NCBI GenBank assembly: GCA_022781015.1
Contig: JALEUF010000177.1
Location: forward strand, 1-11,451
From: Caryophanales bacterium
GTDB taxonomy: Bacteria > Bacillota_I > Bacilli_A > RFN20 > CAG-826
Direction of reading: 5' to 3'
DNA: 11,451 bases
Position 1 is the stretch's first letter. The number at the start of each line of letters is the position of its first letter. The position numbers were made by a program, and so were the translations under genes. Below the pieces are notes generated by a model. The model saw nothing but the letters and a program-made list of their open reading frames with translations. It did no database searches and was not told the DNA's origin. Shown piece by piece: positions 5,728 through 11,451 of this stretch.

Positions 5728-6484
5728 TCTTTTTAATTCTATAGTATTTATCGATACTAATCCCTAATATAGATGCAGCTTCTTTAGGACTCATTTCTTT
5801 TTCTTCAACCTTTGACAAAAGGTCTAGAAATTTCATTTCGTCGACTTCTATTGGCTTCCTTCCCCTATACTTGCCGTTATTTTTGGCTTCCAATATTCCT
5901 CCTTTTTGTTTTTCTTTTCTAAGTTCATATGACCTTGAATACAAATCCATGAAGATGTCATGGAATATCTTACGATTGCTATCATTAATAGTTTGATTAT
6001 TTATAACGACATCATTACCAAAACAAATCTCTTTAAGAATCTTTTTCAATAACGATGCATTCGTATCATGGGTATCTTTATTCAAAATCACTGTTTTTTT
6101 ATCTTCATAAGGGACGACAAATAATTTGTCTCCAGAATATCGTTCTTTGGTTCTTATCAAATATTCAATTGGATCCATATAATCCATATTTACTTTTTCA
6201 AGAAGTTCAAAATAGTCTTCTCTTTTTGGAGATGGAACTCTTTCAGAGATAAAAACCGGAACCCTATTTTCTCTAATGTATTCCTCTTTCTTTAAATCCA
6301 AGTTCAATCCAGGGATACCTTGAAAATACCATGAACTAATTAATTCAGTAACCGCATAATTTGGCTTAAAGACATATTTAAAAGAATCATCGTCATTTAA
6401 GTAATAGAAAATGTCGGCCACACGATAAATCAAATCAAATTGACCCGCAATGCAAATTATTCCTTTAGATGTATATGTTTTCAT
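5714..6484 (-). CDS. Kinase partner protein with resolvase-like C-terminal helix-turn-helix
   Basis: 256-residue cytoplasmic protein. The first about 190 residues match no domain I can name; they contain IPGLNLD (58-64), PVFISER (75-81) and YLIRTKERYSG (109-119), a pattern I associate loosely with uncharacterised genes beside HipA-like kinases in Firmicutes. The last 49 residues (208-256, from GRKPIEVDEMKF through EMSPKEAASILGISIDKYY) resemble the C-terminal DNA-binding domain of serine recombinases of the resolvase/invertase type, but the catalytic serine domain is absent. The ATG at 6484 follows the kinase stop by 2 bp with no strong ribosome binding site, implying translational coupling. 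The 3' end lies in the inner direct repeat. It may regulate the cassette or act as antidote or specificity partner of the kinase; this is inference. Confidence 0.75.
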   Translation of the reverse strand: MKTYTSKGIICIAGQFDLIYRVADIFYYLNDDDSFKYVFKPNYAVTELISSWYFQGIPGLNLDLKKEEYIRENRVPVFISERVPSPKREDYFELLEKVNMDYMDPIEYLIRTKERYSGDKLFVVPYEDKKTVILNKDTHDTNASLLKKILKEICFGNDVVINNQTINDSNRKIFHDIFMDLYSRSYELRKEKQKGGILEAKNNGKYRGRKPIEVDEMKFLDLLSKVEEKEMSPKEAASILGISIDKYYRIKKKLQN

Positions 6485-6486
6485 AT

Positions 6487-7347
6487 CTATCTTTTCACCA
6501 ACTTCTCGTATGAATAATTAATGATTTTCTCATATCTATTTCCAATCATTGTTTTATAAAACTTTTTATGGGTATCGTTAATAATGTCGATATCATCGAT
6601 AAGTTTGTATATTTTATCCAAATTAATAATTGGGTATATCTTTAATAATGCCTTATTCATTTCTTCAAACTGCAAAGAAGAAATAACTTCAAAATAAGAG
6701 CTCTTATTTCCAGATAGTTTTATCTGGGATGTAGGAAATTTATATACCCTCAAATTAATTTGTTCTTCATCATCCATAATTTTTAGCATTTCATTTTCAT
6801 CTGCTAAATTTGGAAAAAGGCAAGATCCATTATCAAAAACAGGGGCTGCGCAATATTTATTGTCCTTCTTCAAGAATCCCCAATTCCCACCATGGCGATC
6901 AAAATTCCCAAGAAGAGCATCTACAATGTACATTTCAAAAAATAGGGAAATAGTTTCTTCAACATTGGTTAGTTTCTTATTGGCTGTCAAGAGTTCAACA
7001 ATATCTTCATAACTATATTGATATTGTTCCTTATCTTCCTCAATTGTAGATTCGCCCACATCATTAAACGGCACGAATTGGTATCCATCTACGACAAAGT
7101 CTTTACACGCCACCACATTCTCACCCTTATAAATACCAAGAACAGTATCTTGGCAATTAAAGCCAAGCATTTGATAAATGTGGCTCCCTAAATATTCCGA
7201 AATAGTATTGTATCTAGTTCCAAAAGGTGTCTTCTTTTGGAATTTAAGCATATAAGGTGAATTATAAATCATAATCCCAACCTTTTTCTCCGAACCACCA
7301 TACGCTATTCCGCTTAATTTATTATTCGTGTAATCAATTAACTTCAT
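6487..7347 (-). CDS. HipA/CtkA-like serine/threonine kinase
   Basis: 286-residue cytoplasmic protein of the HipA-like kinase superfamily; members phosphorylate proteins (E. coli HipA targets glutamyl-tRNA synthetase) and often work as toxins with a DNA-binding antitoxin. Seen here: a small N-lobe with YGGSEKKVG (16-24) and K35 in YMLKF as the probable ATP-binding lysine, catalytic loop LLGNFDRHGGNWGF with D150 and N155, and metal-binding FDNGS with D172. All key residues are present, so it looks active. At 286 residues it is shorter than E. coli HipA (about 440) and lacks its separate N-terminal subdomain, more like the Helicobacter CtkA type. No HipB-type gene precedes it; instead a partner follows after 2 bp. 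The ATG at 7347 has CGGAGAAG 8 bp upstream. First gene of a two-gene cassette bracketed by a direct repeat. Confidence 0.85.
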   Translation of the reverse strand: MKLIDYTNNKLSGIAYGGSEKKVGIMIYNSPYMLKFQKKTPFGTRYNTISEYLGSHIYQMLGFNCQDTVLGIYKGENVVACKDFVVDGYQFVPFNDVGESTIEEDKEQYQYSYEDIVELLTANKKLTNVEETISLFFEMYIVDALLGNFDRHGGNWGFLKKDNKYCAAPVFDNGSCLFPNLADENEMLKIMDDEEQINLRVYKFPTSQIKLSGNKSSYFEVISSLQFEEMNKALLKIYPIINLDKIYKLIDDIDIINDTHKKFYKTMIGNRYEKIINYSYEKLVKR

Positions 7348-7364
7348 AAATGCTTCTCCGTTAT

Positions 7365-7393
7365 ATTATATAGTAAAAACAATATTTGCAATA
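7365..7393 (-). promoter_or_regulatory. Possible promoter of the kinase cassette, partly inside the repeat
   Basis: TATAAT on the minus strand at 7370-7365. The only -35-like sequences, TTGCAA (15-bp spacing) or TATTGC (17-bp spacing), lie in the outer direct repeat. The start would fall very near the GGAG ribosome binding site, which is tight, so this is tentative. Confidence 0.35.
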
Positions 7394-7417
7394 GACTATG
7401 TTTTTAATTTTGCAATT
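7383..7417. repeat. 35-bp direct repeat, outer copy
   Basis: Second copy of the repeat at 5694-5727, 1689 bp away in the same orientation, 33 of 35 aligned positions identical. It lies upstream of the kinase start, so the two copies bracket the kinase/HTH gene pair. Confidence 0.85.
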
Positions 7418-7456
7418 AATAAAATCCTCATTTAAATGATTCTTTATAGCCGTGTT

Positions 7457-7476
7457 AAAAAGAACTTTCAAAAAGT
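7457..7476 (-). terminator. Weak Rho-independent terminator after the sigma-factor gene
   Basis: On the minus strand ACTTT-TTG-AAAGT forms a short 5-bp stem followed by TCTTTTT (T-run 7461-7457), 24 bp past the stop codon of the sigma gene. The stem is AT-rich, so efficiency would be low. Apart from this and the repeat, nothing else is seen in the 152-bp gap before the kinase. Confidence 0.4.
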
Positions 7477-7499
7477 GCCTTATTTTATATTTTCCTTAA

Positions 7500-8168
7500 C
7501 TAATTCAAATTAGTCATATATGGATCAAGGAATAATCCGCTATCAACAGGCTCACCAGTCCTAGTCAATATAATTTCTCTTGCCCATTTCCTAAACCTAT
7601 ACAAGGCCATCTTGGCACTATTCTTCGATGATTTATTCCTTTTTGCAGATTCTTCAAGGCTATATCCTGCTACTAAATCTTTCGCAGTATTCAAGCCTAG
7701 TTTATTAATCTTCTTTGGTAGCTTGTTTAGGCTATCCAAGGTATCGCAATAAGAGAAGAATACCTTTGGATCGCTATCATCGCTAGAAGAAGGAACAATA
7801 TCGCATAAAGTGCATCTCTCGTTTTTGTCAATAACCGAATCTAGGGATGTCATCGGAAGCAATCTTTTTTCATTCAACTGCTTCCCTATGGCTTTCATTA
7901 TTTCCCTAGAAAGAATCAATTTGAAATAGCCATAGAATCTGCCGTTTCCTAATTCAAAGCTATTTTCAGCCTGCAAATAAGAATGAAAGAAAACCTCATT
8001 ATAAGTCCAATCATCCAAAACATCAGTTAAATTAGGAACGACAGAATAAAGATATTTCTTCCTATTCTTGAAATACCTTACAGTAAGGACGTCTCTAGCC
8101 AAGACAATCCCTAATCGATACATTAGCAAAAGCGACTCGTCAGAACAATTTTCATAGTTACAGTACAT
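7500..8168 (-). CDS. sigH: Divergent SigH-like RNA polymerase sigma factor
   Basis: 222-residue sigma-70-family protein. The N-terminus DESLLLMYRLG resembles the start of region 1.2/2.1, FYGYFKLILSREIMKAIGKQLNEKRLLPMTSLD (78-110) aligns with the region 2.3-2.4 segment of B. subtilis SigH (FKAFAELCITRQIITAIK...PLNSYASLD), and GYSLEESAKRNKSSKNSAKMALYRFRKW (168-195) aligns with region 4.2. The core-binding region 2.2, normally a DIVQEG-GL motif, is replaced by an unlike sequence (NLTDVLDDWTYNEVFF). Location downstream of rlmB and upstream of rpmG-secE-nusG is exactly where sigH lies in Bacilli, which supports the call. The ATG at 8168 with GAAGGG 8 bp upstream is preferred over a TTG at 8189. 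In Bacillus SigH drives early stationary-phase, competence and sporulation genes; the regulon here is unknown. Confidence 0.75.
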   Translation of the reverse strand: MYCNYENCSDESLLLMYRLGIVLARDVLTVRYFKNRKKYLYSVVPNLTDVLDDWTYNEVFFHSYLQAENSFELGNGRFYGYFKLILSREIMKAIGKQLNEKRLLPMTSLDSVIDKNERCTLCDIVPSSSDDSDPKVFFSYCDTLDSLNKLPKKINKLGLNTAKDLVAGYSLEESAKRNKSSKNSAKMALYRFRKWAREIILTRTGEPVDSGLFLDPYMTNLN

Positions 8169-8192
8169 ATTTTTACCCTTCAAGGGCAAGAA

Positions 8193-8909
8193 TTACTTAC
8201 GTGAATAGAAAATGTGTGAAAGAAGAATTCCAGTCGCAACAGAGGCGTTAAGAGAATTTACATGACCTACCATGTCTATTTTGGCCACAAAATCTGATTT
8301 AGATAAAACTAGCCTAGAAATGCCAAACCCTTCAGAGCCAACAACTAGGCATATTGGGCATTTGTAGTCAATTTCATCGATGTTACTTTTGCCACTGCCA
8401 TCGGCACTAACAACCCAGAAGCCATTTTCCTGCAGTTTTAAAATGGCTTTGGTCAAGTTTGTAACAGTAGCAACCTTAACATAGCTAATCGCACCAGTAG
8501 AGACTTTGGCTACTGTTGCATTTAGTGGGGCTTCGTTCCTGTTCTTGATGATAATTCCATCAACGCCAAAAGCATCAGCGGAACGTAAAATTGCCCCAAG
8601 ATTATGTGGGTCTTCGATGCCATCAAGCATCAAAAGGAGAGGATAAGTGGAAGATTTAGAAGAAGCTATAATCTCCTCCAAAGAATAATTCCTAAAATCC
8701 TTGCAGATCGCCACAAACCCCTGGTGAGAAGAGTTTTTGGCCATCCGAGTCAATTCGTCCTCCGAAGCGAATTCAACTGGAATAGAACAATTTCTCGCTA
8801 CGGTGATAATAGGATCCCTACCATATTTAGGGTTGACCTTAATGCTCAAGGCATTTTTTGATTTCACCGCTTCACGAACGGTATTCTTACCATAAACTAT
8901 TATACTCAT
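8193..8909 (-). CDS. rlmB: 23S rRNA (guanosine-2'-O-)-methyltransferase RlmB (TrmH/SpoU family)
   Basis: 238-residue SPOUT-class methyltransferase that uses S-adenosylmethionine to 2'-O-methylate a guanosine of 23S rRNA (G2251 in E. coli). An N-terminal substrate-binding domain (about 1-75, starting with the typical VYGKNTVREA) precedes the knotted catalytic domain. Motif 1 is at 96-112 (DGIEDPHNLGAILRSAD with N103 and R109), motif 2 at 188-200 (LVVGSEGFGISRL) and motif 3 at 212-227 (DMVGHVNSLNASVATG). Length is normal. The ATG at 8909 has only a weak ribosome binding site. It lies between an mgtC-family gene (23-bp gap) and the sigma gene (24-bp gap), matching the Bacillus cysS-mrnC-rlmB-rae1-sigH order with mrnC and rae1 missing. 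Confidence 0.95.
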   Translation of the reverse strand: MSIIVYGKNTVREAVKSKNALSIKVNPKYGRDPIITVARNCSIPVEFASEDELTRMAKNSSHQGFVAICKDFRNYSLEEIIASSKSSTYPLLLMLDGIEDPHNLGAILRSADAFGVDGIIIKNRNEAPLNATVAKVSTGAISYVKVATVTNLTKAILKLQENGFWVVSADGSGKSNIDEIDYKCPICLVVGSEGFGISRLVLSKSDFVAKIDMVGHVNSLNASVATGILLSHIFYSRK

Positions 8910-8932
8910 ATTTTTGCTCTTGGAAGTCCCAA

Positions 8933-9703
8933 TTAAAATTCTGACGAAACTTTTAATTCAAGTGGATGGATTGAAAGACGTAATTCATCAACAAAAGCCG
9001 TCACCGAACTATTTGATGAATGTGATAACCTAAGCGTGATTCTTAAAGCACTGTTTTCTTCATAAGTAACTAATTCACTTGCAGTATCGCGAATGTTCAT
9101 CCCATACCTATTGCTAAGTAACAATATGTCTTTCATAACTGGTCTATCGGAAGGGACAACAATCGTAATGATCGGATTTTTCTTTGAGGCGAATATTTCT
9201 ACTTTCCTTAATAAAACTAAGGAAGCAAGAGAAATAACTGTCGCCATTGTAGCGATTACAAAAGAACCAGTCCCGCAAGCTAGCCCTACTGCCATTGATA
9301 CCCATAAGGTAGTCGCAGTCGTTAAGCCTTTGACGTTAATCCCGTTTTGGACAATCGTTCCTGCACCTAAAAAGCCAATCCCGGAAACTACCTGGGCCGC
9401 TAATCTAGCTGGGTCTCTAGAAATTGGGGTTGAGGAAGAACCAATATAGGCGTTATCCCAGGCCTGGAAGCCATAGATAGAAATAATCATGACTAGGCAA
9501 GACCCAACTGCAACAAGCATGTGTGTCCTAAGCCCTGCGGCATGTCCATAATATTCTCTTTCGAATCCGATTAATCCAGACAATACCAAAGTTAGAGACA
9601 AAGAAACAAATATAAGAAGGAGATTCCCTACAATTCCATTAGAAAAGTTCAAGCCAAAATCGGAATTAAACCATTCTACAATCATGTGGTCGACAGAATT
9701 CAT
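8933..9703 (-). CDS. MgtC/SapB-family membrane protein
   Basis: 256-residue integral membrane protein of the MgtC/SapB family, linked in other bacteria to growth at low magnesium and to control of membrane ATPase or transport. About five hydrophobic segments occupy residues 25-165. Family signatures are present: LIGFEREYYGHAAGLRTHML (44-63), DPARLAAQVVSGIGFLGAGT (97-116) and VKGLTTATTLWVSMAVGLACG (124-144). A soluble C-terminal domain (about 172-256) resembles the ACT-like tail of longer MgtC proteins. The ATG at 9703 has AAGGAGG 8 bp upstream, and this site overlaps the cysS stop, so it is transcribed with cysS. Its place between cysS and rlmB, where many Bacilli have mrnC, is unusual. Transport function is not shown by the sequence. 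Confidence 0.92.
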   Translation of the reverse strand: MNSVDHMIVEWFNSDFGLNFSNGIVGNLLLIFVSLSLTLVLSGLIGFEREYYGHAAGLRTHMLVAVGSCLVMIISIYGFQAWDNAYIGSSSTPISRDPARLAAQVVSGIGFLGAGTIVQNGINVKGLTTATTLWVSMAVGLACGTGSFVIATMATVISLASLVLLRKVEIFASKKNPIITIVVPSDRPVMKDILLLSNRYGMNIRDTASELVTYEENSALRITLRLSHSSNSSVTAFVDELRLSIHPLELKVSSEF

Positions 9704-9715
9704 CGCAAATCCTCC

Positions 9716-11062
9716 TTAAAAGATATTTTTTTCTATTAGAACATTCCTCAAAGAGTCGCTTTTTGCAAAGTCTTTTTCCTTTTTGGCCTCCAAATATTGC
9801 TTATATATGGCCTTATCCTCTTCTTGGAGAATAGGATATTGTACCTTTATTCCAAGAATAAACAAATAGTCTTCTAATTTCCCAAATATATTTTTCATAT
9901 CTTCAAGGCTAGTAGATGGGTTTCTTAGCATCATATTCGCCTCTTTCAAGGAAGCATAAAGGATAGTGAGTGCATTAGGAGTATTTAAATCATTACACAT
10001 TTCTTTATAGAAAGATTCATCCCCTCTTATTTTGATAGAAGATAAATCAATATCAGCGAGCTGAAGCTTAATTGCTAATCCTTTTATGGTTTGGCTAATT
10101 TTAGCATAGGACTTAACTGCTTCTTCTATTGTTTCGTTTGTAAAAGACAATGGGGCCCTATAATGGGTATTCAAGACCATTAACCTAAAAGGCATGCCGC
10201 CCCATTTGGCAATGACATCTTTTGCATTCAACACATTTCCAAGGGATTTGGACATCTTTTGGTTATCGATGTTAATAAATCCATTATGGATCCAATATCT
10301 AGCCAATCTATTGTTATTATGGGCCCTAGACTGGGCGATTTCGTTCTCGTGATGAGGGAATTTCAAATCAAATCCTCCACCATGGATATCAATAAACCCG
10401 TCTTGATTGGAGAAAATGGAATTAATCATGACGCAGCATTCAGTATGCCAACCAGGTCTACCTTCTCCAAATGGGGAATTCCACTTAATGCCCTCATCGG
10501 TTTTCTTCCATAAGGCAAAATCTAGTGAGGATTCCTTCTTGGAATTAACCTCAATTCTAGCCCCACTTATTAATGATTCGACTGTATTCCCGCTTAAATC
10601 CCCATAATTAGAAATGGAAGAGACACGGAAATAGACGTCTCCATCCGCCAAATAGGCATGATTGCTTTTTACTAAATCATCGACATAGGAAATGATTTTA
10701 TCCATATATCCAGTTGGGGTTGGGGTAATATCAGGTTGAAGCGAATTGACTTCATCTACATCTTTCCTGAATGCCTTGATGACTTCGCTAGTAAGTTCTT
10801 GCTCAGTTATATTTAATTTCTTAGCCCTAGCAATAATCTTGTCATCGACATCGGTATAATTTGAAACATAGGTAACCTTATATCCAAGGGCAATGAAAAG
10901 CCTTCTCCAGACATCAAACACTATCACGGGTCGCATATTTCCAATATGAGGCTCATCATAGACAGTAGGTCCGCAGACATACATCGAGACTTCATTTTCC
11001 TTAATAGGAGTAAATGTCTCTAATTTATTTCCATATGAATTAAATATCTTTACTTCTTCCAT
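9716..11062 (-). CDS. cysS: Cysteinyl-tRNA synthetase
   Basis: 448-residue class I aminoacyl-tRNA synthetase that charges tRNA-Cys with cysteine at the expense of ATP, in the cytoplasm. The catalytic domain carries C30 in YVCGPTVYD (first zinc ligand), the HIGH-type signature as HIGN at 39-42, GRPGWHTECCVM with C209, HGGGFDLKFPHHENE supplying further zinc ligands (237-239 region), and KMSKS at 269-273. The remainder is the DALR anticodon-binding region and a short lysine-rich C-terminus. It is slightly shorter than the roughly 465-residue B. subtilis enzyme. The ATG at 11062 is preferred to a TTG at 11071, since AAGGAAGG ends 9 bp before the ATG but abuts the TTG. The preceding HAD gene stops 2 bp upstream. 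Confidence 0.97.
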   Translation of the reverse strand: MEEVKIFNSYGNKLETFTPIKENEVSMYVCGPTVYDEPHIGNMRPVIVFDVWRRLFIALGYKVTYVSNYTDVDDKIIARAKKLNITEQELTSEVIKAFRKDVDEVNSLQPDITPTPTGYMDKIISYVDDLVKSNHAYLADGDVYFRVSSISNYGDLSGNTVESLISGARIEVNSKKESSLDFALWKKTDEGIKWNSPFGEGRPGWHTECCVMINSIFSNQDGFIDIHGGGFDLKFPHHENEIAQSRAHNNNRLARYWIHNGFINIDNQKMSKSLGNVLNAKDVIAKWGGMPFRLMVLNTHYRAPLSFTNETIEEAVKSYAKISQTIKGLAIKLQLADIDLSSIKIRGDESFYKEMCNDLNTPNALTILYASLKEANMMLRNPSTSLEDMKNIFGKLEDYLFILGIKVQYPILQEEDKAIYKQYLEAKKEKDFAKSDSLRNVLIEKNIF

Positions 11063-11064
11063 AA

Positions 11065-11451
11065 TTACCAACCTTCCTTACCCATGACATATTGGACTAT
11101 TTGCTTTGGTTTATTAGCCACGAAATCGGCTTCTTCTAATAAGCTTGGTTTATAATTCCCATAACCCCATGTAACTAATATCGATTTCAATTTGGCATTT
11201 CTAGCAGTCTCTACATCAACATTAGAATCGCCGATGAAAATCGTTTCTTCCTTTTCCAAGTCATGCTTGTTAATTAAATAATTTACAATGCCAGGATCTG
11301 GTTTGACTGGGAAATTCCTGCCATTGCCTATTATATCCTTGAATAAAGCCTTTCCAAAATGGGCTTTTACAATAATATTTGCAAGTTCATCAGGCTTATT
11401 CGTGCAGACATAAAGGCTACATCCCCTCTCTTCTAGGAAATTAAGGCATTC
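11065..11451 (-). CDS. gph: HAD-superfamily phosphatase, phosphoglycolate phosphatase-like, 5' end outside window
   Basis: The last 128 residues of a haloacid-dehalogenase phosphatase; the frame is open to the window edge, so the N-terminus with the nucleophile DxD is not seen. Motif II is VCTNK (threonine at fragment residue 17), motif III is the lysine of VKPDP (50), and motif IV is IGDSNVDVETA (D75, D79), followed by the usual AGLxxILVTWGYG-like segment (KLKSILVTWGYG). This set and the spacing fit phosphoglycolate phosphatase/PGMB-like enzymes that remove small phosphorylated metabolites; the exact substrate cannot be told from this part. It is upstream of cysS with 2 bp between stop and start, so it is in the same transcript. 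Confidence 0.88.
   Translation of the reverse strand, partial: ECLNFLEERGCSLYVCTNKPDELANIIVKAHFGKALFKDIIGNGRNFPVKPDPGIVNYLINKHDLEKEETIFIGDSNVDVETARNAKLKSILVTWGYGNYKPSLLEEADFVANKPKQIVQYVMGKEGW

Noticed and set aside
5714..6484. A serine recombinase able to move the cassette
   Set aside because: Only the C-terminal HTH resembles resolvases; the N-terminal catalytic domain with its serine and arginines (for example the YxRVSTxxQ start) is not present.
11063..11090. Cysteine T-box or other riboswitch before cysS
   Set aside because: cysS starts 2 bp after the upstream phosphatase gene, leaving no leader within the window; any such element would lie outside it.
1..11451. Reassignment of AGG from arginine to methionine, as reported for one clade of uncultured Bacilli
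   Set aside because: AGG occurs at the invariant arginine of AGLRTH in MgtC and at basic positions of bL33 (before LEL and before HTLH), so it reads as arginine here. One AGG in the ATPase falls at a usually hydrophobic position, but this is outweighed.
1..11451. CRISPR array, insertion sequence or transposase, rRNA
   Set aside because: No regularly spaced repeats, no transposase motifs and no rRNA-like sequence were seen; the operator triplet at 2063-2147 is a regulatory array, not CRISPR.

Overview
The window looks like a chromosomal segment of a low-GC, Gram-positive-type bacterium of the class Bacilli, probably an uncultured Erysipelotrichia- or Mollicutes-related lineage. The reasons are AT-rich DNA, GGAGG ribosome binding sites, tightly packed co-oriented genes, a four-cysteine bL33, lipoboxes, and the gene order cysS ... 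rlmB - sigH-like - rpmG - secE - nusG, which follows the Bacillus subtilis sigH region. The standard code fits: AGG falls at invariant arginines in MgtC and bL33.

All genes but one read on the minus strand, so transcription order runs from high to low coordinates. From 11451 to 7500 there is a compact housekeeping run: a partial HAD phosphatase (Gph-like), cysS, an mgtC-family membrane protein, rlmB and a divergent SigH-like sigma factor. Compared with B. subtilis, mrnC and rae1/yacP are absent between cysS and sigH, and an mgtC gene sits in that stretch.

Between sigH (ends 7500) and rpmG (starts 4271) lies about 3.2 kb of accessory DNA that breaks a normally tight junction. It carries a HipA/CtkA-like kinase and a partner protein with a resolvase-type C-terminal helix-turn-helix, with 2 bp between them. 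A near-identical 34-35 bp direct repeat brackets this pair. Beyond the inner repeat come a 42-residue one-helix membrane peptide whose ATG lies inside the repeat, a probably broken lipoprotein gene, and a second small lipoprotein. A hairpin-rich spacer separates these from rpmG. This looks like a mobile cassette next to a small surface-protein cluster and is the most interesting part of the window.

From 4271 to 3356 is the rpmG-secE-nusG group, ending at a strong bidirectional terminator shared with a convergent orphan gene (2717-3307, plus strand). That orphan diverges from a YfcE/MJ0936-type phosphodiesterase; neither has a clear Shine-Dalgarno sequence. At the left edge is a zinc-homeostasis operon: an SmtB/CzrA-type ArsR regulator with a complete alpha5 zinc site, followed after 1 bp by a P1B-2 (Zn/Cd/Pb) ATPase lacking an N-terminal metal-binding domain and running off the window. 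Its promoter carries three perfect operator palindromes: upstream of -35, between -35 and -10, and just past the start site.
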